Below, one piece after another: positions 38,032-49,000 of a stretch of DNA of 64,000 nt. The translations under genes and the position numbers were made by a program. Under the pieces are notes generated by a model that did not search any database, was not told where the DNA came from, and was given only the letters and a program-made list of their open reading frames with translations. Within the stretch, counting starts at the first letter, position 1. Each line of letters begins with the position of its first letter. Source of the stretch: Lachancea kluyveri NRRL Y-12651 (lineage: Eukaryota; Ascomycota; Saccharomycetes; Saccharomycetales; Saccharomycetaceae); NCBI GenBank assembly GCA_000149225.2, contig CM000688.1, positions 310,001 to 374,000 of the forward strand, read 5' to 3'.

Positions 38032-40260
38032 CTACGTAAATAAAGCTAGATCTAGGGGAACACTACTACCCCTTCCACTAGGGTATAGCTTTGTCTTACC
38101 TAAAAAGTGTCTAGGCTTTGGTAATTCAGAAGCATTGCTCCACCTAAATCTACTGTCATCAATAGTGATACGTTGATGGTCAAATTTGACACCAGTAGTG
38201 GTTTTGCTGCCACTAATTGTATAGCTGCCTACGTCAATTTGTGGCGTGTTAGTGCTCAAATCTGTCGATTGTTCTGAGTGAAATGTATTCGAGGAGGAAA
38301 ATAGGCGTTGTTTGTGCGATGCTGTTGGCACACTTGTTTGATTTGGGGTTTGTGCTTGCGGTGGGGGTGGGGGTGGGGCTTTAGATGTATTAATTTCTGA
38401 GCTTTTTGAAAAAGCTTGGTCGAATGTTGGTGGTGCAGGTGGTGCAGGTGGTGCAGGTGGTGCAGGTGGTGCAGTTGGTGCAGGTGGTGCAGGTGGTGCA
38501 GAGGATAATGATGGTGCTAGTTGCGTTGGTAGAGGTGGTGCACTTTGCCGCTGCAAGGGTGGAGCAACAGAAGCGGTGTTTGGGGAACCATCTTTGGTAG
38601 AATAGGAAGAATCGCCATCAACAACAAACCTATCATCTCTTTTCCTTTGGATTTCAGCCAAAAATGGCAGAGCTCCGTCAGGGCCACCTGCAGAATTCTT
38701 GGTTTTGGATGAAGGTGGCGCTTTTGGTGGTTGAGATGGGGCTGGTGGTATACTGGAATTCGTAAATAGAGGTGGGGGTGGTGCAGATGGTATAGATGGA
38801 GGGGGTGGAGCAGTACTGCTTGGAAGCGACGGTGGAAACGGTGGGGGTGGAGCATTAGAGTTTGGAAGTGGTGGTGGAACTGACACACTGTTTACCTTTG
38901 TTGGTACAGATGGAATGGACGGATTCTTTGTTGTTGGTGGTACAGGAGGTATCACGGAAGGGGCAGCGGGTGCCTTGATGGATGGTAGTGGAGGGGCTGT
39001 AGAAGGTGCAGCGTGGTCGGTAGCATGATGTTTCAACTTGGACTCCATTTCTCCTAAAAATGACAATCCAGATGTCGGACCACCAGGAGGTGCAGGAGGT
39101 GCAGGAGGTACAGGAGGGGCTTTCGCCGTCTGAGGGTTGGTGTTGCTTTCTTGATCTGATTTAGTGCTGTAGGAAGACCCACCATCAACAACAAATCTAT
39201 CATCTCTTTTCTTTTGAATTTCGGCCAGAAATGGAAGAGCGCCTCCAGCACTGGCATTTGTAGACGAAGTAGGAGCACTTTTTCCTGCCGATGAAGTTGT
39301 GGATGCTTTACTTGTAGGCAATGGAGGTGCAGGGGGTGTCGGTGGGATCACCGTGGCAATGTTTGTGGGTAGAGGAGGGGGAGGAGGCGCTGAAGGTGCT
39401 GGTGCCAACGATGTTTTTGGTGCTGTAATATGTGGCAGAGCAGGTATTGGAGGGGCACTCATTCCAGGTAAAGGAGGCGGCATATGCGGAGAGTTGGAGC
39501 CTGTATCTGATACAACGCCCTTGTCGGACCTTTTATTATTGATTTCAGCCAGAAATGGAAGGCTCCCAGTAGGTGGTGCAGGTGGTGCAGGTGGTGCAGG
39601 TGGTGCAGGTGGTGCAGGTGGTGCAGGTGGTGCAGAGGATAACGATGGTGCTAGTTGCGTTGGTAGAGGTGGTGCGCTTGAATATGGGATTGGTGGTGCA
39701 CTTGAAGGAGGGACAGGTGGCACATTTGTGGATGTCATGTCGGATTTTTTCCTTTGAGGCCTATTGGATGGAACTCTAGGCCTGCTCGTAGGAATTGCTG
39801 GTACAAGAGCACCTGGTATTGGAGGAGCGCTTGGTATCGACGGGGCGCTAGACTTCGGAATAGATGGTACAGCTGTTGCCGAGAACGAAGGCACATGTGT
39901 GGCTGGAATTGGAGGAGCACCTGATTGTACGCTGTTACCAGATACGTGCTTTAACTTTGGGATACCACCAGCTAAAATATCGCCCAACTGGGGACCCGAT
40001 GGAATCGGTGGGGCGCTTGAGCGACCGGCAGTAGATAAAGAATTATGGGGGATGGCAGGGCTTGCCGCACTACCACTATTATTGCTACCGCTAATTATTG
40101 GTGCACTTCTATCATTAGTGACAGCTTTTTTCAACCTAGAGCCTTTTCTGATGTCGCTTAAAAGAGCGTCACGACCGCCCATCACCGGATTAGGTGGTTG
40201 GGAGGATGCGCCAGTCATCATGGGAGGCGGTGGAGGTGGGGGAGCAGGAGGGCCAGCCAT
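38032..40260 (-). CDS. VRP1: Vrp1 verprolin (WIP family)
   Basis: The 742-residue proline-rich actin regulator (S. cerevisiae 817) binds actin, Las17/WASP and type I myosins at endocytic patches. The N-terminal WH2 motif (RDALLSDIRKGSRLKK, about 29-44) is followed by long Pro/Ala/Ser tracts. Four spaced modules resemble LPFLAEIQKKRDDR or its variant LSFLGEMESK (nt about 39529-39566, 39180-39245, 39030-39075, 38610-38680). The C-terminal FRWSNASELPKPRHF is the Las17-binding site. Two pure APP repeat arrays occur (see the repeat entries). Confidence 0.96.
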   Translation of the reverse strand: MAGPPAPPPPPPPMMTGASSQPPNPVMGGRDALLSDIRKGSRLKKAVTNDRSAPIISGSNNSGSAASPAIPHNSLSTAGRSSAPPIPSGPQLGDILAGGIPKLKHVSGNSVQSGAPPIPATHVPSFSATAVPSIPKSSAPSIPSAPPIPGALVPAIPTSRPRVPSNRPQRKKSDMTSTNVPPVPPSSAPPIPYSSAPPLPTQLAPSLSSAPPAPPAPPAPPAPPAPPAPPTGSLPFLAEINNKRSDKGVVSDTGSNSPHMPPPLPGMSAPPIPALPHITAPKTSLAPAPSAPPPPPLPTNIATVIPPTPPAPPLPTSKASTTSSAGKSAPTSSTNASAGGALPFLAEIQKKRDDRFVVDGGSSYSTKSDQESNTNPQTAKAPPVPPAPPAPPGGPTSGLSFLGEMESKLKHHATDHAAPSTAPPLPSIKAPAAPSVIPPVPPTTKNPSIPSVPTKVNSVSVPPPLPNSNAPPPPFPPSLPSSTAPPPPSIPSAPPPPLFTNSSIPPAPSQPPKAPPSSKTKNSAGGPDGALPFLAEIQRKRDDRFVVDGDSSYSTKDGSPNTASVAPPLQRQSAPPLPTQLAPSLSSAPPAPPAPTAPPAPPAPPAPPAPPTFDQAFSKSSEINTSKAPPPPPPQAQTPNQTSVPTASHKQRLFSSSNTFHSEQSTDLSTNTPQIDVGSYTISGSKTTTGVKFDHQRITIDDSRFRWSNASELPKPRHFLGKTKLYPSGRGSSVPLDLALFT
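38428..38500 (-). repeat. APP-coding 9-bp tandem repeat in VRP1 (3' array)
   Basis: About eight GGTGGTGCA units encode Ala-Pro-Pro repeats with one variant unit. The flanking text (QLAPSLSSAPPAPP) is the same as at the other array, which suggests gene conversion or internal duplication. Confidence 0.9.
39571..39635 (-). repeat. APP-coding 9-bp tandem repeat in VRP1 (5' array)
   Basis: About seven pure GGTGGTGCA units. It is preceded in the protein by the same PPLPTQLAPSLSS segment as the array near 38428-38500. Confidence 0.9.
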
Positions 40261-41109
40261 ATTTGTATATCAGTTTTGTTTTTAATGCAGTATCAATATG
40301 GTTTGATAGTGTTAACCAAATCAACAATAGTTACTTTTGGATGCTACTTGCTTACTATTCATGAGATAGAACTAGTTATTCCCTCAGGAGTTCCACTCTT
40401 CATGCGAAAACCAAACCCCTATATACCGTTTATAGTGATATTACACATCGTCGATACTGAATATGTCATAATAGATACCAAACATAATGAGAGAGCAAGA
40501 ATCAGTAATTTACAAATGGCTAGTCATTATTAGATACGTCTGATTTGTCGACTCGCTCATTTATGTTACAACACTTTCATTGGAACCCTAAACAGCTTGT
40601 TGATCATTATATCTCTCGGATATTTCCGGGTAACATAATACCAGAACCTTGAAAATTTTCAGAAGATATATAGAGCGATATTATCTTTCATTTACCATGC
40701 ACTTTTAAGTATTTACAGGAAAAAGGCCTAAACATATGTCCAGGGTATCACGTTTTGAGCAATTGATAGCAGCAGTAGCTGCACTTGATAGCTCATGATT
40801 TTGGACTCTTGTTTTACCTTCTTGGCTTCTTCGAAGATCCATATACTTTGCTCTACCGTAGTATATTGATTCAAAGCGAAGCCTAAATGAAAACTCTTGT
40901 CATTGGATCGGTGCTCTCTGTAACAAAATTATATAGACAGGGCTGCACAAATGTTTGCTCATATCCATATGTTGGCTTTCTATTATGATTCAATGGCACA
41001 TCTTAAATTATGTATTTTTTTTTCTCTTAACAACTTCACGGGATGAATACGTGCTCTTTTAAACAAAAATGGAAGTAGAAAGTGAGAAATAGGTGAATAT
41101 TGGGACAAT
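40261..41109. other. Intergenic, VRP1 promoter
   Basis: About 850 bp with no gene. The right end (about 41060-41109) is a gag stub of the adjoining LTR remnant. Confidence 0.5.
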
Positions 41110-41405
41110 TGTTGAGATTCCATTTTTTGGTTAAGGCTATAATAATTGGTATACGGTTATACTAGAAGTTCTCCTCACCTTTCTAGGAATCCAGAAAAGA
41201 GAGTCGATAACTTTATATACAAATATTCTTCCTTTTATATGTTTCTGGTTCATTATCCTATTACATTATCAGTCCTTGCGTTTCAGCTTCCACTGACTTA
41301 GATGACTGTTTCTCATTCTTTATGTCACCTTATAATACCGTGTATGATAATATACTAGTAACACGAATACTAGTCGATGGTCGATAGTTGTATTTCGTTC
41401 CAACA
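41110..41405 (-). mobile_element. Ty1-type LTR remnant, inverted copy, with gag stub
   Basis: This LTR of about 296 bp is on the minus strand (TGTTGG at 41405, CAACA-type end at 41110). It is roughly 95% identical by eye to the LTR at 23592-23886 and carries a similar short stub of the gag start below 41110. It is a broken fossil: no internal genes and no partner LTR. It lies about 190 bp upstream of an identical tRNA-Asp gene, but points the opposite way from its relative. Probably young. Confidence 0.92.
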
Positions 41406-41595
41406 AAAGGAAATCGGTCTATCGGTGACAATAGAATGACAATGGACTGATAAGATAATATCAGTTATGAGTGCAATAACATCATCAAAAAAAGTAGTTA
41501 GAAAGTAATAGTTTAAGGGGCTTGGCCCAAGGCATGAGTTGCTAACCTATTTTAATATAGGCTCTTGCATCTAGGACGAACATCTAAGTTAACAA

Positions 41596-41667
41596 TCCGT
41601 GATAGTTTAGTGGCTAGAATTACCGCTTGTCGCGCGGTAGACCGGGGTTCAATTCCCCGTCGCGGAG
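41596..41667 (+). tRNA. tRNA-Asp (GUC), copy 2
   Basis: Identical in all 72 bases to the gene at 24062-24133, with the same 12-base upstream sequence and a T-run terminator near 41673. About 75 bp upstream, a degenerate block shared with the 5' flank of copy 1 can be traced (CCAAGGCAT/CCAGGGCAT followed by TTAATA), the same motif that ends repeat R. Confidence 0.97.
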
Positions 41668-41923
41668 TATTGTTTTTTTAAAAGAAATCTTCATAGAAAC
41701 TACTATATTTCCCGAAATGGTTTTCTTCTACATCACACCGACTGAGGTGGATGTACAAGAGTTACCTGTCGTGTCTTGTAGAGATAGATTCCATCATGTG
41801 CCCGTGAAGGTCTGTGAATTCTCACCGTACGTTTTAAGAGAGGAGGAGAAACACTAAATTCGCGATAACTACACTTACGCATGACTCTATACCCTCGATA
41901 CGTTCGATTCTACTTATTCCCTG

Positions 41924-43414
41924 CTACGTATTCTTCAACCTTTTTTCCAGTAACTCCACTAATGCAGGCCCCCATTCGGGCTTTCTTTTATATTGACCCA
42001 CCACGTCTTGCATCCCCTTAATAGCATCACACAGGTCTCTAACGACATAAGGCTGTGAATAATAGTCGTTTTGCAAAAACTGTTCTGCAATATTCCAAAG
42101 ATAAGTCTTGACTGAAAAGCACATCGCATTGCTTTGTGGGCCTATTTTGATTAGGCATTGTCTTTCAGATCTGTAAAACAAGTCGTGACCATCATGCAAT
42201 TCCTCTAACGTCTTGGCACGAATTGCTTCATCACCTTTTCCCTTATTTTCACTGGTAACATAAAGTTTTTCGTGAGTCTGAAACGAAAAATTTAGTCTCA
42301 TAACTGTTTTCCCTTGTTTATGTGTTTGGAAAAATCTATTCATCTGAGACTGCAAATTCTTCTTATATTCAGGAACTGGACCATGAACCAGAGTTAAAGG
42401 TCTTAGATATCTTTCACGAGGATTAAAACCTGCTGCAAATGCAAAACACCCAGATTGTAAAATGTATTCGTTGTTAAACTGTTTGTTGACGTTCGGCAAT
42501 AATAGCAGAAGATCCTCCTCGACCATACGACAAATTGACAGAATTAGCTCATGAGCACGTCTTGTTTTTGTACAGGTTACTGCAGTAAGGTAACCGACCT
42601 TATCTTTCTGTAAAGGTGGCTGAGTTACTTCTTGAGGGATAATGTCAACATTCATGCACCGGTAGTTCAAAAATCCGTGATCAGTATCTTCCATTTGTAA
42701 ATACTTAAATGGATCTAGTGGATGGAATTCGTTTAAGATTTTGTTGTGTATCACGCCTGCCGTTTCCTCTGTTGGACTTAGCAATACCTCAAAATACTGA
42801 GGGAAACGTTGGTGGAGATAACTTGTAACATGCTCATACAATTCACAAAGGGACAAGTTACAATTTTCCACGTCTTTGTCGGTGATCAGGGTCTCTTTAT
42901 CAAAAGAATCATCTGTCGAATTTTTTCCAATTTCTTCCTCGGAACAGTTTACCATACTCGGATCAACGTGGTAGATAACATCCTTATAGTTGGCTTTGAT
43001 AATCTCCCATTTTGTCTCGATCCTGTTCTTGTAGGTGTCCTCTAATACAAGCCAGTTTTCTAAGGGAAGAGTTCTGACACCCATAGTTAGACGATATTCA
43101 CCAGGTTTGAAGGGTTTGTATGGATAAGGTTCATTTTTTTCCCACGGCTTGTAGTCAGGCTCACTGGAAATAGGTTCGATAGATTGCATCAACTGTATCG
43201 GTTGCCATTTCAGCTGAGCAGTTGCATTGACTGGAGCCGAATCCTCTCTTTTTTCAGGTATAGGCTCTTGGGGAGACTGTTTATCGCCTTTCTTTGCTGA
43301 TGTAACATCCTCGTAAATCAAATAACAGATGTAGAGGAGTAACGGAGCGGTAATATGCTTTCCCAATAGCACATTCAAGTCCAACATCGCTAGCGTATAA
43401 TTCAGATGGTTCAT
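41924..43414 (-). CDS. DUF3445 / heme-dependent oxidative N-demethylase-like protein
   Basis: The 496-residue protein is not in the S. cerevisiae gene set. It has an N-terminal hydrophobic anchor (about 12-34) and a polar linker, then the family start FKPGEYRLTMGVRTL (103-117) with WLVLEDTY. Later come the family hallmarks HGPVPEYKKNLQSQMNRFF and YRSERQCLIKIG with CFSVKTYLW, so all main DUF3445 blocks are in order. Bacterial and filamentous-fungal members include heme-dependent oxidative N-demethylases; the substrate here is unknown. It lies between tRNA-Asp and POP6, in the VRP1-POP6 interval. The frame is intact, so it is likely functional. It was either kept from an ancestor or gained by transfer. 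Confidence 0.87.
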   Translation of the reverse strand: MNHLNYTLAMLDLNVLLGKHITAPLLLYICYLIYEDVTSAKKGDKQSPQEPIPEKREDSAPVNATAQLKWQPIQLMQSIEPISSEPDYKPWEKNEPYPYKPFKPGEYRLTMGVRTLPLENWLVLEDTYKNRIETKWEIIKANYKDVIYHVDPSMVNCSEEEIGKNSTDDSFDKETLITDKDVENCNLSLCELYEHVTSYLHQRFPQYFEVLLSPTEETAGVIHNKILNEFHPLDPFKYLQMEDTDHGFLNYRCMNVDIIPQEVTQPPLQKDKVGYLTAVTCTKTRRAHELILSICRMVEEDLLLLLPNVNKQFNNEYILQSGCFAFAAGFNPRERYLRPLTLVHGPVPEYKKNLQSQMNRFFQTHKQGKTVMRLNFSFQTHEKLYVTSENKGKGDEAIRAKTLEELHDGHDLFYRSERQCLIKIGPQSNAMCFSVKTYLWNIAEQFLQNDYYSQPYVVRDLCDAIKGMQDVVGQYKRKPEWGPALVELLEKRLKNT

Positions 43415-44861
43415 GTAACGTAAAAAATGGCATTCATCTCGATAGACATTTGGTTATATATGGGGCTGTGGTTACCGATTTGTCCGCATCGTTTTGCAAC
43501 CATAACTGACGCTCGAGAGAGCAATTTTCCGGGGGAATTTACTACCAGTACAGGACTCACAGAACTCGCAGAATTGTTGATAGGAACAAGAATACCGACA
43601 ATAAGTTCGATAATAGTGCCATTCCGCATATTTAGCTTCAAGCACTCAATCGAGTCACTAGTTTCCTGGTTATTCTCAGTATTTCATGGAGGTTCTACGC
43701 AGAATTAGCTATAGTTCAGTCTGTGCATACACACTAATTTAACGTACTAACGTTTAACGATTGTGACAAACTTTTTACATTGATCTACCACATTAGCAAT
43801 AGTCATCCGGAGTTCAGCGCTGGTGAAATCCCGCTGGCGGGAAATGGAGCCAGTATACATGAACAGTGTGTAGAAAACGCATACTTGCTTTTATTGATGG
43901 GTGTAACTTCCCTTATTAGGGCTCGGATCGAAGAAGGCATTGCCAATTTCATTATTTAAATTCGACTTATGACTGGTGATGACACATGTATCATTCTATG
44001 AGTTTATATGCAAACAAGTGGATTCAAACCAACCATCTTAAATTGTACTAGGCTTTAAAAAGCTTCTTTCCGGTGCGGGCTTGGTTTCCCTTCTGAAAAT
44101 GACAAGTTCTGAAAACTTAAGTATTTTCTGATTACGAAACTGTGGAGCTTTTGGACACACATACGTGTACACTTCGAGGAATAATAAGTTAGGTTGGCGA
44201 TCAAATTTTTTCCAAAAAAATGGAATAGTCCACCAGAACTTAACCTCTAGGTTTACTCCTTTTCTATTCTACTATAGACTTTGACATGCTAGAGTAGGAC
44301 TCATACTAGAGCAGCGAGTCTTAATTATTTTATGATGAGATAACTGACAGAGTTTATCATAGATATTACTATTGGTCTTTTCTTGTAATTTCCAACAGTA
44401 AAATAACTGACGCAGATCGTGTCAGACTACTTCGCTATAAATGTCTTAGGTCTTGATTAGAAAAATGTTTGCATCTCGCGTTTGTTTCGGTCAAATATAC
44501 ACATATATGCTTTTTTTTCCCTCTCTCTAACTGATGAAATTGCTAGGAGACGGTCAAGGAGTGGCAAAATCTTGACCGTGTGCTTAAATTATTAACCCCC
44601 AATCAGATCATGGCAAATCTGATGTGTCCTTTGGTACTAATAATTTTTTTGCTCGTGCTCAATGAACATCGAGTGGCAGATTACTCGGTTAACGCTTTAT
44701 CCTGCGTGAAGTGTAACGCATTTCCTTCTGTTTTTAGGCAAGCTGGTCTTCAAAGGCGCTTTCATAACTCGACATGTTCTGTAGATATTTATCTCGTGTC
44801 GCTGTGTAAAGTGGTAACTCCTAGCTCGACAACCGCAAAGAAACAATTCAACGCCAGCAAA
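43415..44861. other. Intergenic, 1.4 kb, between DUF3445 gene and POP6
   Basis: Holds the promoter of the DUF3445 gene and then AT-rich sequence. A lone TACTAAC (43745) has no matching splice sites. A 103-codon open frame (44580-44891) runs into the POP6 3' end and looks like chance. No gene is supported. Confidence 0.5.
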
Positions 44862-45416
44862 CTACTGTTGGTTAAAGCCTTCCAAGTCTAATTCATTTTC
44901 TGGTGAAGCGATTACCGTAACCAATATGGGGACACTAGTTTTCTTGTCTAATAATTCATTTCTGCCAACGGTAACTAGAGTGAAGCAGGCAAGTTTATTA
45001 TGCTGCTGAAAGCAGCTGGAAGCCTTTTCTTCTTTTTTGTCTTTCTCCTGTGTAAGCGAAGCTTTAAAAATTTCCAAAATGCTCAGCATTTTCTGTATAT
45101 GCATACCGTAAGAGCAAATCACAAGTGTCTTTTTTTTTGCGGAAAAACTGGTTTGTAGCTCAGATACAGACTTCTTGATATTACTGTTTTTATTGAGGTG
45201 CTTGACACATACATTGCTATCTTCCAACAAGTTTCTTTTGAACAATTTCAACACTATCTTGTCTCTAATGTAATCTGAGCATTCAGCGGTATTTTCAATA
45301 TTTAAATCTGTTTTAATACCTTCAAATAGCACGATCCCTCGACCAGAAGCATCGGATAGCTTCTGGTGAACCTGTTCGGATACATCTCTAGTACGTGCCT
45401 TTATATTTTCCGTCAT
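44862..45416 (-). CDS. POP6: Pop6 subunit of RNase P and RNase MRP
   Basis: 184 residues if started at the ATG at 45416 (MTENIKARTRDVSEQ); S. cerevisiae Pop6 has 158. An ATG at 45557 would add 47 unconserved residues and is not favoured. Pop6 pairs with Pop7 on the P3 arm of RNase P/MRP RNA and also occurs in telomerase; it has an Alba-like fold. The matching core is SNIKKSVSELQ and CSYGMHIQKMLSILEIFK, then VGRNELLDKKTSVPILVTV. Position fits YGR030C between ERV1 and IMO32. Confidence 0.9.
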   Translation of the reverse strand: MTENIKARTRDVSEQVHQKLSDASGRGIVLFEGIKTDLNIENTAECSDYIRDKIVLKLFKRNLLEDSNVCVKHLNKNSNIKKSVSELQTSFSAKKKTLVICSYGMHIQKMLSILEIFKASLTQEKDKKEEKASSCFQQHNKLACFTLVTVGRNELLDKKTSVPILVTVIASPENELDLEGFNQQ

Positions 45417-46099
45417 GATTAATTGAGTTAAAATGGAGTTGGGAAAAATGAAAAAAAATGAATGAAAAGGAGGAAGAAACTGTAAAGAAACTGTTTCTAC
45501 ACCTGTTGCTATAGTACACTTTGGTTGTAAGTGTAAACTAAACTCAAGTTTTTGCAATGCTCATCAGAAAGTTACTTTTGAGAGAAGAAAGACGCTGAAG
45601 TTTTTCAGCAAATCCAATTTTTCGTGTATAGCGATTTTGTTATGTAAGTTTGGATCTTCAATTAAATATCGGAGCTTATCAGAAAGATCGTATCCACACT
45701 GAACGTAGCACAGGCATTGTTTTTTGTTCTTTTTCAGAAACTAGTAACACACACACAACTGAAAATAAATGCATTTGGATGGGGACGTGAGATTCCAAAT
45801 CGTTTCCATTATTCAAAACTACACTTTTGACAATGAGGTTATTTTATTGTATGTATTCCTTTTATAAATTAGGCAAGATTTCAAATGCTAGACATTTTTT
45901 GTGTTGCGGTAGTTATCCTGCATGAAAAGTCGTATAGCAGATAAATCTGAGATAATTATGGAAATGTTTAAACAAGTTTATAGCGCTACGACTATTCTTT
46001 TTTTTTAAAAAACGTAAGTTTTATTACAAACACTGCTTGAAAGGGTTGAAGCTTGTTCGAGTACACATTTGCATTAAATAGTCTCTGTTCGAATAGTTT
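45417..46099. other. Intergenic upstream of POP6
   Basis: AT-rich with T tracts (about 45997-46008). It holds the POP6 promoter. No other gene is seen. Confidence 0.45.
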
Positions 46100-49000
46100 G
46101 CATAACGCAGTTATTGCGGCTGTAGAAGATGAATTGGACAATGAAATGTGAAATGACGTGTATTTAAAGTTTAAGGACGAGTTGGACTCGTATATGGAAC
46201 CAAAGCTAATTATTAAGTAAATTAGGCTTCAACAACCGCATGTTTGAAAATAGCATCGTCATTAATAAAGCCAAGAAGTGTTTGTATACAGAAACTGATA
46301 GTGGGTACCAAATCTGTTAGTAACAACTGCTTAAACAGTATACATAAACATTGATAATATATTCATTCCTTGATAGAAAGTACTGGATTTGAACTCACAC
46401 CAGAAATAACAGGCAATTGGTCTTTGAAATTTTCAATTAACCAGCTATTAAATTTTGAAATAAAACCATAGCTGACTCTAGTTCTAGCCGTAGATTCGAT
46501 AATCTTATTACTTACTATAGTGATACCATGCGTAATGGTTATAACTTTCCCAAGACAAACAGCACAAGTAGTACCGGGGGTTGTCGATACCAGTTATACT
46601 AATTTGAAAAGTTTACAATAACCTCTTATCTTCAGGATTGATTTTTTCAAAACTAGATTTAGTACAGGTCTAAGTGTCAGGGTTCGTATTGCACTGGACT
46701 CCGGACTTAATAAACGTGTAAATAATAAAGGTGAAAGCGTCATTGGATTTAATGCGACAGATAGTGTGAATAAACTTACAAGTATCAGAAGGAAATATGA
46801 GGATGAAGTCGAATGTAAGCTTGCTGTTAGCATTGCATGCTATCCACTTTCAGTCGCTGGCTCTCTAGAAGGGCTAAAGTTCAAATGAGTATTTGTGCAT
46901 ACAAGGATAAGTGGTAACTTAACAATCAAAACTAGTAAAATTAGTGAAAATTAACCATAGAAAGGGCTCTATAATCAAATCACCTAAGTATATCAGCATA
47001 TGTATATTTGCCGACAGCGGTGTTGACACCTAAAGTTATGTTACAACCACCAGAGGTGCTAATGACAGCGTTGACAATTTTCCTGTAGCATTAAGCATTC
47101 AATAATTGATGCAGCAGCTGTTGGTATAGCAAAGTCTAATGCCAGTTTATGAATTATTATTTTTTATTTTTTTAATGGGTTTCTTCGGCATAGCCTGTAG
47201 AAGCCCCAAATCCCAAGATAGTTTGTCACCAAAGCCGAACGATTTTCGGGTAGTGGCTCTTACTCGGCTAAACGTCAGGTCTGTAACGACTATCTGTCCA
47301 AAGACAAGATATTTCGTCGCTGCTGTTAAGAGACTTCGAGCCTTTGGAAAACTCTATACGACCAATGAAAGCTCCGTTGGAAATCAGAGAACATCCGTTC
47401 AAGCTGAATTCCCCGTTCATGCAAGTCATGTTAACTGAAACTCTAGCAATGCTCTTTTTAATTGTTTGAAACAGCTATCGGGATAAGTTTAGGTAGCAGC
47501 AATGCTGTTGTATAAGTACACCTGGACGTAAAAGTCTCAGATCCAAAATTTCTCGTTGACGGTTGTGGTTTGGGTGAGCCTGTTGTTTAGTTTTATTTTT
47601 TTTTTTTTTTTTTTTTTTGAAAGCTTGTGACAGATAGGAAATTATAAATGCTAGTTAGATCTTAGGAACCAGGTTTCTGACGGCTACCACAATTGATGGC
47701 CTTCTCATATAGGACTCCGACGGAAAGAGTTATGATCTTTTCAGCACTGAAATGCTTGGCTTTGTAAATCTTGTGGGCATTGGAGTATCAATTGTAAGCA
47801 AAAATACCTACGGCGGAACTAGCTTCGATCTTATAAATGAAACTGGCAAACCTCGTTACTGATTTTATAATCAAAATAATGACAGGTGAAGTAATTGGAT
47901 TTATATTAGTCCTAGTATCATGTTGGGTAGCGAGTCGATAATCGGGAGTAATATTTGATTGGGCTATAACATCGCCAGTTATGACAGTACCTGTCTTTGG
48001 AGGGGGTGTGAGTATACAAAAGAATAAAAGTTTTTGCACCAAACGTAATAGTAGCTGATACATCTGTGTGTGTAATTGTCCGGAGGGGTCATTTAGCGGG
48101 GCCTGTTGATGGAAGCAGTAGTAAAAGTGATGATATAGGTAAAGTCTGAAACGAATCATTGGTCCATCTACCATAGGAGGATTAATTATGATACTCGGAC
48201 CAGCGTCGGTATTGTTAGAACCGAAGACTGTTACTTGCATTAAAATTTTTTACCAGCTCTAAAAGTAGGTTTTGCTGATAAACACGGAAATAGTGCCAAT
48301 GCCTGATGTTCTTCTTGCTTGGATAGCTTAATTTGTAACGTTGATGGTGTTAATAAAGGAGCTTATTGCGAGTGTTGCTCTAAAGATATTAGAACAGTTC
48401 TTTTGTACATAGACCAGCTCTATTCAGTATTAGGTGTCTCTAATAGAAGTGGTGTGATCCTCAAATATTCACAGAGGAGAGCAACCAAAGCCATTTTAAA
48501 CACCAGGTAAACTCTCGTTTGAAGTGTAATTACTATTGATAATGGTGCGGTTAGCAGGGATGGCCGCATTAGTTGACAGGATTTTTGCTAAAGTCTAAAG
48601 GAACCGTTTGGAAGAAACTGTTAGTAAAAGTGTGATGCAAAGAATTCAGCACAAACAAATCGACTGTAACGTTTGGTAGTAAAAGCTGATTTCTCACTAG
48701 GTGAATCCACATGAATTAACAGATCTCAAAGTAGGATAGACTAGACCACGAAAGCTGACGATCTTGGCCGTAGCATCTGTTAGTAGAGTGATTTTTCCGG
48801 TACTAGGTGAAGAACAAATGCCTCCTCATAGATACTAGGAACTGTAACCATCACCATTGCTACAACCCAAGTTGAAATGCAAATTTGTAGCGAGAATAAT
48901 ATTTGTAATAAGATTCAGCATAACTTGGAAGCTTTGGAATTCCAATACCACAGGTAAAAAATTACAGTATGAAGACCATTGTTGTTGTGAATAACTACAG

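Noticed and set aside
39299-40285. Gly/Ala-rich frames antisense to VRP1
   Set aside because: They are shadows of the Pro/Ala repeat codons and have no promoter or family resemblance.
43745-43751. TACTAAC branch-site match
   Set aside because: No GTATGT at a plausible distance and no gene on either side that would use it.
44580-44891. 103-codon frame at the POP6 3' end
   Set aside because: Overlaps POP6 antisense and has no recognisable composition or motif; probably chance.
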